Source: Lichina pygmaea
Lineage: Eukaryota > Ascomycota > Lichinomycetes > Lichinales > Lichinaceae
DNA length: 64,000 nucleotides
Assembly (NCBI GenBank): GCA_963422465.1
Contig: OY730171.1
Span: 1,302,001 to 1,366,000 of the forward strand
Direction: 5' to 3'
The position numbers and the translations under genes are program-made. Under the pieces are notes generated by a model. The model made no database searches and was not told the origin of the DNA. It was given only the letters and a program-made list of their open reading frames with translations. The stretch's first letter is position 1, and every line of letters begins with the position of its first letter. Positions 54,510-64,000 of the stretch are shown one piece after another.

Positions 54510-54803
54510 ATCGCAGCGCAAGTGGACCTTCACCAGGCTACGACACCAGCCTGCGGATGTCCTTATTGGAAAGGATGCGAGGACCACCACTGCAAGGAAC
54601 ATCTCCTAGAGAAAAGGAGAAGGCACTACTTCCCTGGCCCAGAATGCCACAAGAAAGTCTGGAGCATCAAGCACCAGCTAAGCCAGCAAGGGAAAGAACA
54701 CAATGATTGCGGAGAAGACGCATGGGAGCTATGCTTCACTGAAAAATGTGAAAGACACGCGGCAGAACACCAGGCTCAGGGCCTTGGTTGTTCAAAAAAC
54801 TAG
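54510..54803 (+). pseudogene. Gypsy-B1 Cys/His linker domain
   Basis: Between gag and protease: ACGCPYWKGCEDHHCKEHLL with the core W-x2-C-x4-C-x2-H-x3-K at 54567-54614, then HYFPGPECHKK. Apart from this spacing it has little similarity to family A, which makes the shared motif notable. Function unknown. Confidence 0.75.
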
Positions 54804-54879
54804 CAGTGCTCTTCAAATCCGGAGTCGGAAGAGCAGGCAAGACAACACTCCGGAGAGAAGGGGTTGAGCAGAGCCTCGA

Positions 54880-57800
54880 CACGACAGCCTGCAGCCCGCA
54901 TTTTCGCATCAAGATGAGAGTCAACAGGCATCTGACAAACGCCATGATCGACTCTGGAGCCACTGGTAACTTCATGTCAGAAAGTTTCGCCAGGAAGCAC
55001 AAGATCCCGACTCAGGAAAAGAGGAATCCATACCAACTAACGGTAGTGGACGGGACACCACTCTCCAACAACCAAGGACAAGTGACAAAGGAGACCAAGA
55101 ACTTACGACTGTGTGTCGACAGTACGACAATCAGATCAGAAGAATTCGACTTGGTCCAGATACCACATGAAGTTATATTGGGTCTTCTGTGGTTGGAAAG
55201 TCAAAACCCAAGGATCGACTGGAAAAGAAGGCACCTAGTCTTTCCGAAGAGAAGTCTGGCAACTCGAGCAGAGCCAGAGAAAGTGAGAATCAAAGAGATC
55301 TTATATGCAGGGTGGAAGAAGCACCACCGGCGAGGGCGAGCCTATGTGGCTTGGATGAAGCCCCGAACACAACAACTTTGCACCACGCAAGACGCTGTGG
55401 GCAAGACTCAGGCACCGCAGCTGCCAAGTGAGTATAAAGACTACCAGGAGATGTTTGGTGAGGAAGCAGTCGTGACGCTACCAGAACACCAAGAGTGGGA
55501 TCACGAAATTCCACTGGAAAACAGAAAGAAACCCACACACAGCCCTATTTACACTCTATCAGCAAAGGAGCTTGAGGCCTTAAGAGATTACCTGGACAAG
55601 AACCTAGCGAAAGAGTTCATAAGACCTTCAACATCACCAGCCGGATACCCGATATTGTTTGTGCCAAAGAAGGACAGCAAATTACGACTGTGCGTCGACT
55701 ACCGGCAGCTCAATACGATCACGATTAAGAATCACTACCCGCTACCGCTAATATCGGAAATCCAGGACCAAATCCAAGGAGCCAAGTAGTTTACCAAGTT
55801 CGACATCTGAGGTGCTTTCAACCTGGTTAGGATGAAAGATGGTGAAGAATGGAAGACAGTCTTTCGTACGAGGTACAGGTATTACAAGTATACTGTTATG
55901 CCATTCAGCCTTACGAATGCACCGGCGACGTTCCAATCACTTATTAACACTATCCTCCGACAATACCTGGATATATTTGTTACCACTTATATTGACGATA
56001 TCTTGGTTTACACCAATGGAACCCTGGAGGAGCACAGACAGCATGTCAAGAAGATCCTACATACACTCCAAGAAGCAGGAATAAAGTTACACTTTGATAA
56101 AAGCGTCTTCCACGTGAAAGAAGTGGAATATTTGGGATCGATCCTGACAACAGAAGGAATCTGTATAGACGATACAAAGATCACGGCAGTACAAGACTGG
56201 CCAACACCCAAAAACCTCAAAGAAGTCTAATCCTTCCTGGGATTTGCGAACTTCTACCAACAATTCATCAAGGAGTACTCGAGGACAGCAGCACCCTTGA
56301 CTGAACTAACAAAGAAGGAAGAAACCTTCACTTGGGGGAACAGCCAAGAGAGAGTGTTCCAGGAGCTGAAAGAGAAGTTCACCTCCGCACCTATACTGGC
56401 ATCATTTGATCCCGGGTGGTGGATCATCATGGAGACAGATGCCTCGGACCAAGCACTTGGATCTTGCTTATGTCAACCAGACGCTGAAAACCACCTACAC
56501 CCTGTCGCATACTGATCGAGAAAGTTCTCTGGCCCAGAACTCAGGTACGATGTTCACGACAAGGAGTTGTTAGTGATTGTCGACATATTCCAGGAGTGGA
56601 GACCTTACCTGGAAGGAGCAAAGTACACAGTGGATGTGTACTCAGACCACAAGAATTTGGCTTACTTCACGATGACAAAGAAGCTAAACAGATGACAAGT
56701 CTGATGGGCAGAGCTTTTAGCTTCATACAACTTCCAGATCTTCTATCGAAAAGGATCAGAAAACGCACAAGCGGACACGCTTAGCAGGCGGCCTGATATG
56801 ACGACAGATGACACGACAGAAGAGTGCCCAATCCTGGTGACAAAAGGACAAACTCTGGTCTATGCTCAACCTCAGTTAGCGAGAACTGAAGAAATAGGTG
56901 CACTCCTGACTCTAGGCCACAACGTTGCGGCCACGAACAAGGAAGAAGTGCCAGAGAGCGCACAAGAGGATGTGATTTGACAACATCACGATAGACCTCT
57001 ACACAGACATCCTGGGCAAGACAAGACTCTGGAAAAGATCTGGAGACATTACCACTTCAACGGAATAAAGTGGAAAGTGACGGAATTTATTCGCAACTGC
57101 GAAGAGTGTGCGAAAAACAAACTGTCACGCCACAAACCCTATGGAGAGAGTCAACAAATAGACCTCCCAGAAGTGGCTTGGGATACCATCACAATGGATT
57201 TTGTGGTGAAGCTGCCAAGGTCAGAGGACCCGGTAACAAAGGTGAAATATGACAGTATCTTGGTGGTTGTTGACAAACTCACCAAATACGCTCACCTGAT
57301 CCTGTGGCGAGAGACAGGAACAGTGAGCGAACTCGCCAATGTCCTGCTCAAAGAATTGGTTAGCCAGCGAGGGCTACCCACGAAGATTATCTCAGATCAA
57401 GACAAACTCTTCACCTTGAAATTCTGGAACACGTGGATAAGACAGCTAGGGATAGACACGAGGATGTCTACTGCCTACCATCCACAAATAGACAGACAAA
57501 CTGAGAGAACAAACCAGACAATGGAACAGTACCTACACCACTACGTCAACCACTGACAGGACAATTGGGTAGAACTGCTACCAATGGCTCAGTTTGCGTA
57601 CAACGATCAGCAACACAGCGTGACAGGCATGACACTGTTCTTTGCGAACTACAGCAGAAACCCCTGCTGGGAAGTGATGGCGGCTGGAAGTGGCACTTCA
57701 ACGAACATTGAAAAACTCACTGCTATGCATGAGGAAATGAAGACTGCAATTGAATCTGCACAAAAGACAACAAGCCACCACCTAAACAGCAAAAGGTTGA

Positions 57801-58210
57801 AGGGACCAACCCTGGAGAGGGGGGATAAGGTCTATTTGTCAACAAAAAACCTGCGCTTGAAGCGACTGAGCAAAAAGCTGGATCATGTACGAATCAGACT
57901 GTTTGAAATTGAGAAGCGCACTGGAGAAGTCAACTACTGACTGAGACTGCCAAAAAAAGCATGGATACACTGAGTATTCCATGTCTCGCTGCTTGAGCCA
58001 GCACCCAGCGACGCAGCAATCGAAACAGAATAGCACTTCGAGGACAACAAAGAAGAGTACGATGTTGAAAGAATCCTAGACAGCTGGAGAAGTGGACGGA
58101 AAATTGAATACCTGGTCAAGTGGTTAGGGTATGACAATGAGGAGAACTCGTGGGAACCCACTGAGAACTTCAGCCCTGCGATGAACAAGAAACTGCGGAG
58201 TTTCCACCAA
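54880..58210 (+). pseudogene. Gypsy-B1 pol (PR-RT-RH-IN-chromodomain)
   Basis: Protease about 54900-55230 ([37 protein letters not shown]). RT 55500-56230 ([55 protein letters not shown]). RNase H about 56300-56800 (METDASDQALGSCLCQPD). Integrase 57077-57620 (MDFVVKLPRSEDPVTKVKYD, VDKLTKYAHLILW, AYHPQIDRQTERTNQ). Chromodomain about 58040-58205 (EYDVERILD-type start, YLVKWLGYDNEENSWEPTEN). Around ten breaks. Confidence 0.9.
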
Positions 58211-58684
58211 CAAAACCCGCAGAAGCCAGGATTGATGGAGACAAAGGCTCGAGAGAAGCCAAAGCCTCCAAAGAGAAGAAGTCCTCCAAAGGCGGTGGAG
58301 ACTCCACACACGTAGCCTCCTGCTCAAGATCCTCCTGATCCTTGATCGTAGCAAGCTCACGCTTGATGGCCTCACCCTCCTTCTTGGACAACACACCCAA
58401 CTGACAACAGAGACAAAGTTTGCGAGGAAGGAGAACAGACTCCTACTCCTTGATCTCCTTCAGTTGAGCCTCAAGCTGAGTGCACTCAAGCTCCATCTTC
58501 TCCCACTCCAACTCCGCGAGATGGAGATCGCAACAGCAACCCTTCTCAAGGCACTGACCGCAAAATATAGACTCTGAACTGACAACACACTTGGCACGGT
58601 CACGACAACATGTGCTGCATGAAACTTTGGATACCTTGCCCATCTTGCCAACACAAGAACTGAGAACTCCACGATGATTAACAT
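58170..58684 (-). pseudogene. Gypsy-B1 antisense frame: Zn2Cys6-like plus coiled coil
   Basis: Antisense to pol, between the chromodomain and the 3' LTR; it starts within about 70-110 nt of the LTR and ends over the complement of the chromodomain C-terminus. The frame reads MGKVSKVSCSTCCRDRAKC, then CGQCLEKGCCCDLHL, giving C-x2-C-x6-C-x8-C-x2-C-x4/6-C, near the fungal Zn2Cys6 spacing. A Glu/Leu-rich coiled-coil stretch (ELECTQLEAQLKEIKE) follows, then a CLCC pair (PRKLCLCCQLGVL) and a Pro/Ser-rich end (ESPPPLEDFF). About 165 codons, broken about once. The same frame exists in B2. No known function; not part of the standard Gypsy set. Confidence 0.7.
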
Positions 58685-58754
58685 GAGATGTCTGGGTTAT
58701 GGTAAGAGAAGCGAGAGGATCTGGGGACAGAACCTTTGGAGGGAGGGGATAGTG

Positions 58755-59060
58755 TTAAGGCCCAGGCTGGAACAGCTGAGCTGACTGAAGCGAGTGTACA
58801 GAGGTACACAGAACAATGTTCACCTGACCCGGTGGACAAGGTGGACGATGTGTAACCAGCTTGTCCAGCTTGTCCACGGTGGACAAGGTGGATGATGTGT
58901 AACCAGCTTGTCCAGCTTGTCCACGCAGAAAGCTGATACCCCTTGGGAGAACCCCCCCCCCTCAGGCTCCTGTATATAAGAACCCAGATAGCCAGAGAGA
59001 ATAGCTCTCCAGGCTGAACGCACATTACAAGCGACAATAGCAAGAGAGTTACCCCACTTG
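58755..59060 (+). repeat. 3' LTR of Gypsy-B1, first piece
   Basis: Starts TGTTAAGGCC after the polypurine tract gagggaggggatag and breaks off at accccacttg where B2 begins. It has two copies of the ~46-bp unit, against one in the 5' LTR. Confidence 0.92.
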
Positions 59061-59451
59061 TGTTAAAGGCCAGTCCACGTCCACTCAGAATGTGGGTGGT
59101 CTCGTCTTCGACTGAGGAGGGCAGGGACTCAATAGATGAATAGCAAGTGGGGTAACTCTCTTGCTATTGTCGCTCGTAATGTGCGTTCAGCCTGGAGAGC
59201 TATTCTCTCCAGCTATCTGGGTTCTTATATACAGGAGCCTGAGGGGGGGGAGTCCTCCCGAGGGGTATCAGCTTTCTGCGTGGACGAGCTGGACAAGCTG
59301 GTTACACATCGTCCACCTCGTCCACCGTGGACAAGCTGGACAAGCTGGTTACACATCATCCACCTTGTCCACCGGGTCAGGTGAACATTGTTCTGTGTAC
59401 CTCTGTACACTCACTTCAGTCGGCTCAGCTGTTCCAGTCTGGGCCTTAACA
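59061..59451 (-). repeat. 3' LTR of Gypsy-B2
   Basis: 391 bp; on the minus strand it reads TGTTAAGGCC to CCTTTAACA. Two copies of the ~46-bp gtggac unit. Confidence 0.93.
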
Positions 59452-59503
59452 CCATCCCCTCCCTCTAAAGGTTCTGTCCCCAGATCCTCTCGCTTCTCTT
59501 ACC

Positions 59504-60032
59504 ATGACCCAGACATCTTGTGTTAATCATCGTGGAGTCCTTGGTTCTTGTGTTGGCAAGATAGGCAAGGTATCCAAAGTTTTATGCAGCGCATGTTGTC
59601 GTGACTGTGCCAAGTGTGTTGTCAGTTCAGAGTCCACATTTTGCGGTCAGTGCCTTGAGAAAGGTCACTGTTACAATCTCCATCTTGTGGAGTCGGAGTG
59701 GGAGAAGATAGAGCTTGAGCGCACTCAGCTCAAGGCTTAACTGAAGGAGATCAAGGAGCAGGAGTCCGTTCTCCTTCCTCGCAAACTTTGTCTCTGTTGT
59801 CAGTTGGGTGTGTTGTCCAAGAAGGAGGGTGAGGCCATCAAGCGTGAGCTTGCTGTGATCAAGGATCAGGAGGATCTTGAGTAGGAGGCTACGCGTGTGG
59901 AGTCCCCACCGCCTTTGGAGGACTTCTTCTCTTCGGAGACTTTGGCTTCTCTCAAGCCTTTGTCTCCATCGATCCTGGCTTCTGCGGGTTTTGTTAGTGG
60001 AAACTCCGCAGTTTCTTGTTCATCGCAGGGCT
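59504..60032 (+). pseudogene. Gypsy-B2 antisense frame: Zn2Cys6-like plus coiled coil
   Basis: Same frame as in B1. It opens MTQTSCVNHRGVLGSCVGKI 53 nt from the inner end of the 3' LTR. The cluster KVLCSACCRDCAKC then CGQCLEKGHC has C-x2-C-x6-C-x8-C-x2-C-x5-C spacing. Coiled-coil-like EWEKIELERTQLKA follows, then PRKLCLCCQLGVLSKKEGEA, IKRELAVIKDQEDLE and a Pro/Ser-rich end. It stops over the complement of the chromodomain end. Position next to the LTR suggests an antisense promoter in the 3' LTR (inference). Broken about twice. Confidence 0.7.
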
Positions 60033-63000
60033 GAAGTTCTCAGTGGGTTCCCACAAGTTCTCCTCATTGTCATACCCTAACCACTTGACCAGGTATTCAA
60101 TTTTCTGTCCACTTCTCCGGCTGTCTAGGATTCTTTTGACATCGTACTCTTCTTTGTTGTCCTTGAAGTGCCATTCTGTTTCGATTGCTGCGTTGCTGGG
60201 TGCTGGCTCAAGCAGCGAGACATGGAATACTTGGTGTATCCGTGCTTTTTTTGGCAGTCTCAGTCGGTAGTTGACTTCTCCAGTGCGCTTCTCAATTTCA
60301 AACAGTCCGATTTGTACATGATCCAGCTTTTTGCTTGGTCGCTTCGAGCGCAGGTTTTTTGTTGACAAATAGACCTTATCCCCCCTCTCCAGGGTTGGTC
60401 CCTTCAACCTTTTGCTGTTTAGGTGGTGGCTTGTTGTCTTTTGTGCGGATTCAATTGCAGTCTTCATTTCCTCATGCATAGCAGTGAGTTTTTCAATGTT
60501 TGTTGAAGTGCCACTTCCAGCTGCCATCGCTTCCCAGCGGGGGTTTCTGCTGTAGTTCGCAAAGAACAGTATCATGCCCGTCACGCTGTGTTGCTGATTG
60601 TTGTACACAAACTGAGCCATTGGTAGCAGTTCTACCTAATCGTCCTGTCGGTGGTTGACGTAGTGGCGTAGGTACTGTTCTATCGTCTGGTTTGTTCTCT
60701 CAGTTTGTCCATCTGTTTGTGGATGGTAGGCAGTAGACATCCTTGTGTCTATCCCTAGCTGTCTTGTCCACGTGTTCCAGAATTTTGAGGTGAAGAGTTT
60801 GTCTTGATCTGAGATAATCTTCGTGGGTAGCCCTCGCTGGCTAACCAATTCTTTGAGCAGGACATTGGCGAGTTTGCTCGCTGTTCCTGTCTCTCACCAC
60901 AGGATCAGGTGAGCGTATTTGGTGAGTTTGTCAACAACCACCAAGATACTGTTATATTTCACCTTTGTTACCGGGTCCTCTGACCTCGGCAGCTTCACCA
61001 CAAAATCTATTGTGATGGTATCCCAAGCCACTTCTGGGAGATCTATTTGTTGACTCTCTCCATAGGGTTTGTGGCGTGACAGTTTGTTTTTCGCACACTC
61101 TTCGCAGTTGCGAATAAATTCTGTCACTTTCCACTTCATTCTGTTGAAGTGGTAACGTCTCCGGATCTTTTCCAGGGTCTTGTCTTGCCCAGGATGTCTG
61201 TGTAGAGGTCCATCGTGATGTTGTTGAATCATGTCCTCTTGTGCGCTCTCTGGTACTTCTTCCTTGTTTGTGGCCGCAACGTTGTGGCCTAGGGTCAGGA
61301 GTGCACCTATTTCTTCAGTTCTCGCTAACTGAGGTTGAGCATAGACCAGAGTTTGTCCTTTTGTCACCAGGATTGGGCGCTCTTCTGTCATGTCATCTGT
61401 TGTCATATCAGTCCGCCTGCTAAGTGTGTCCACTTGTGTGTTTTCTGATCCTTTTCGATAGAAGATCTGGAAGTTGTATGAAGCTAAAAGCTCTGCCCAT
61501 CAGACTTGTTGTCTGTTTAGCTTCTTCGTCGTCGTGAAGTAAGCCAAATTCTTGTGGTCTGAGTACACGTCCACTGTGTACTTTGCTTCTTCCAGGTAAG
61601 GTCTCCACTCCTGGAATACGTTGACAATCGCTAACAACTCCTTGTCGTGAACATCGTACCTGAGTTCTGGGCCAGAGAACTTTCTTGATCAGTATACGAC
61701 AGGGTGTAGGTGGTTTTCGGCGTCTGGTTAACATAAGCAAGATCCAAGTGCTTGGTCCGAGGCATCCGTCTCCATGATGATCTGCCGCCCGGGATCAAAT
61801 GATGCCAGTATGGGTGTGGAGGTGAACTTCTCTTTCAGCTCCTGGAACACTCTCTCTTGGCTGTTCCCCCAAGTGAAGGTTTCTTCCTTCTTTGTTAGTT
61901 CAGTCAAGGGTGCTGCTGTCCTCGAGTACTCCTTGATGAATCGTCGGTAGAAGTTCGCAAATCCCAGGAAGGATTGGACTTCTTTGAGGTTTTTGGGTGT
62001 TGGCCAGTCTTGTACTGCCATGATCTTTGTATCGTCCATACAGATTCCTTCTGTTGTCAGGATTGATCCCAAATATTCCACTTCTTTCACGTGGAAGACA
62101 CTTTTATCAAAGTGTAACCTTATTCCTGCTTCTTGGAGTGCATGTAGGATCTTCTTGACATGCTGTCTGTGCTCCTCCAGGGTTCCATTGGTGTAAACCA
62201 AGACATCGTCAATATAAGTAGTAACAAATATATCCAGGTATTGTCGGAGGATAGTGTTAATAAGCGATTGGAACATCACCGGTGCATTCGTAAGGCTGAA
62301 TGGCATAACAGTATACTTGTAATGCCCGTACCTTGTACGAAAGGCTGTCTTCCATTCTTCACCATCTTTCATCCTAACCAGGTTGAAAGTGCCTCAGATG
62401 TCGAACTTGGTAAACTACTTGGCTCCTTGGATTCAGTCCTAGATTTCTGATATTAGTGGTAGTGGGTAGCAATTCTTAATTGTGATCGCATTGAGCTGCT
62501 GGTAGTTGATGCACAGTCGTAATTTGCTGTCCTTCTTTGGCACAAACAATATCGGGTATCCGGCCGGTGATGTTGAAGGTCTTATGAACCCTTTCGCTAG
62601 GTTCTCGTCCAGGTAATCTCTTAAGGCCTCAAGCTCCTTTGCTGATAGAGCGTAAATAGGGCTGTGTGTGGGTTTCTTTCTGTCTTCCAGCGGAATTTCG
62701 TGATCCCACTCTTGGTGTTCTGGTAGCGTCACGACCGCTTCCTCACCAAACATCTCCTGGTAGTCTTTATACTCACTTGGCAGCTGCGGTGCCTGAGTCT
62801 CACCCACGGCGTCTTGCGTGGTGCAAAGTTGTTGTGTTTGGGGCTTCATCCAAGCCACATAGGCTCGCCCTCGCCGGTGGTGCTTCTTCCACCCTGCATA
62901 TAAGATCTCTTTGATTCTCACTTTCTCTGGCTCTGCTCGAGTTGCCAGACTCCTCTTCGGAAAGACTAGGTGCTTTCTTTTCCAGTCGATCCTTGGGTTT

Positions 63001-63300
63001 TGACTTTCCAACCACGGAAGACCCAATATAACTTCATGTGGTATCTGGACTAAGTCGAATTCTTCTGATCTGATTGTTGTACCGTCAACACACAGTCGTA
63101 GGTTCTTGGTCTCCTTCGTCACTTGTCCTTAGTCGTTGGAGAGTGGTGTCCCGTCCACTACTGTTAGTTGGTATGGATTCCTCTTTTCCTGAGTTGGGAT
63201 CTTGTGCTTCCTGGCAAAACTTTCTGACATGAAGTTGCCAGTGGCTCCAGAGTTGATCATGGTGTTTGTCAGATGCCCGTTGACTCTCATCTTGATGTGA
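59994..63300 (-). pseudogene. Gypsy-B2 pol (PR-RT-RH-IN-chromodomain)
   Basis: Minus strand. Protease about 62950-63300 ([36 protein letters not shown]). RT about 61980-62750 ([36 protein letters not shown]). RNase H about 61430-61860 (METDASDQALGSCLC). Integrase 60300-61200 (IDFVVKLPRSEDPVTKVKYN, VDKLTKYAHLILW, AYHPQTDGQTERTNQ). Chromodomain 59994-60160 (EEYDVKRILDSRRSGQ, YLVKWLGYDNEENLWEPTEN). About six breaks. Confidence 0.9.
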
Positions 63301-63478
63301 AAATGCAGGCTGCAGGCTGTCGCGTCAAGGCTCTGCTCAACCCCTTCTCTCCAGAGTGTTGTCTTGCCTGCTCTTCCAACTCCAGATTTGAAGAGCACTG
63401 CTAGTTTTTTGAACAACCAAGGCCCTGAGCCTGGTGTTCTGCCACATGTCTTTCGCATTTTTCGGTGAAGCATAGCTC

Positions 63479-63740
63479 CTATGCGTCTTCTCCGCAATCA
63501 TCACGTTCTTTCCCTTGCTGGCTTAGCTGGTGCTTGATGCTCCAGGCTTTCTTGTGGCATTCTGGGCCAGGGAAGTAGTGCCTTCTCCTTTTCTCTAGGA
63601 GATGTTCCTTGCAGTGGTGGTCCTCGCATCCTTTCCAATAAGAACATCCGCAGGCTGGTGTTGTAGCCTGGTGAAGGTCCACTTGCGCTGTGATGTCTCA
63701 GGGCTGTGAGATGCTGATGGTGTTGTCCACCCATCACGTC
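63479..63740 (-). pseudogene. Gypsy-B2 Cys/His linker domain
   Basis: ACGCSYWKGCEDHHCKEHLL with W-x2-C-x4-C-x2-H-x3-K at 63590-63637, followed by HYFPGPECHKK. Identical in the core to B1. Confidence 0.75.
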
Positions 63741-64000
63741 ACTCTTGCTTCGCTGTCCTCCGACAAGGTCACATCCTGTCGTCAGAGTAGTGGTGTCTCG
63801 GGAACTGGTGGCAAGCCAGTTATGTCAATCTTGTAGTCTGTTGTGTTGAATTCGGAGATCAGGTCATCCTCCCAATGAACCTTATTGATCTGGTCTTGAG
63901 TTGCGTGCAGGTCCTCCAGTGACCTCTGCAGATTGTTCTCCAGTCTTTCAATGTGCTGTCTGAGATTGTCCTCCTGTCTGAGGAGTGTTGCTTCTGACCG
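63741..64000 (-). pseudogene. Gypsy-B2 gag C-terminal part
   Basis: Minus strand; matches the post-nucleocapsid part of B1 gag (RSEATLLRQEDNLRQH-like, a coiled-coil stretch, then ITGLPPVPETPLL). It runs off the window. Confidence 0.8.

Larger units (their letters stand above)
52877..59060 (+). mobile_element. Gypsy-B1, Ty3/Gypsy chromovirus, moderately broken
   Basis: Plus strand: 5' LTR 52877-53220, gag, linker domain, PR, RT, RH, IN, chromodomain, antisense frame, and 3' LTR from 58755 which Gypsy-B2 interrupts at 59060. It is inserted into Gypsy-C gag; the five bases before it are gggag, and the matching duplication must lie beyond the window. Roughly 15 breaks, mostly RIP-like. The LTRs differ by about 4%, nearly all transitions. 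Confidence 0.92.
59061..64000 (-). mobile_element. Gypsy-B2, Ty3/Gypsy chromovirus, continues past the window
   Basis: Minus-strand copy of family B inserted in the 3' LTR of B1, so the two lie tail to tail. From the left: 3' LTR 59061-59451, antisense frame, chromodomain, IN, RH, RT, PR, linker domain and gag C-terminus at the window end. It is less decayed than B1, with about eight breaks in the visible part. Confidence 0.92.

Noticed and set aside
1-64000. Host genes between elements
   Set aside because: Every stretch longer than 300 bp could be assigned to a LINE, SINE or LTR element; no other coding signal remained.

Overview
The window is one solid block of nested retrotransposons. I found no host gene, no rRNA and no free-standing tRNA gene. 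The element set is Tad1-like LINEs, Ty3/Gypsy elements with chromodomains, a Ty1/Copia element and a tRNA-headed SINE. Damage is dominated by C-to-T and G-to-A transitions in CpA/TpG context, as expected from repeat-induced point mutation (RIP). Together these suggest a repeat-rich compartment of a filamentous ascomycete (Pezizomycotina); I cannot name the genus.

Layout, left to right. 1-1462: LINE-A copy 0 (minus). 1463-7497: Gypsy-A1 (plus, heavily mutated), with a SINE at 2970-3405. 7498-11121: LINE-A copy 1 (minus). 11122-11280 and 26324-31612: the two halves of LINE-B copy 3 (minus), split by Gypsy-A2 (11281-26323, 5-bp target duplication gtctg). A2 itself carries three later LINE insertions: LINE-A copy 2 (13054-15745), a short LINE-A tail (16484-16851) and a nearly complete LINE-B copy 2 (19801-25340). 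31613 onward: an old minus-strand Gypsy-C, cut by LINE-A copy 4 (32458-33994), by a composite block (35972-41477: LINE-A copy 5 plus two opposed Gypsy-D pieces), by Gypsy-A3 (42389-52505, duplication atgaa), and by Gypsy-B1 from 52877. A3 carries a Copia element in its 5' LTR (48916-52382, duplication cccct). Gypsy-B2 (59061 to beyond the window, minus) sits inside the 3' LTR of B1.

Several features recur across copies. Three unrelated Gypsy families (A, B, D) have a primer site that starts exactly 2 nt after the 5' LTR and complements an 8-9 nt stretch downstream of the LTR TATA box, the signature of Tf1/sushi-type self-priming. Families A and B both carry a W-x2-C-x4-C-x2-H-x3-K motif between the nucleocapsid knuckle and the protease. 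Both also carry an antisense Cys-rich reading frame between the chromodomain and the 3' LTR; in family B it resembles a Zn2Cys6 cluster followed by a coiled coil. The LINEs encode ORF1 (three CCHC knuckles) and ORF2 (endonuclease, RT and a C-terminal Cys/His motif, with no RNase H seen), coupled by TAATG, TGATG or ATGA stop-start overlaps. The SINE shares a 40-nt 3' end with LINE-B (36 of 40 identical), which suggests that LINE machinery mobilised it.
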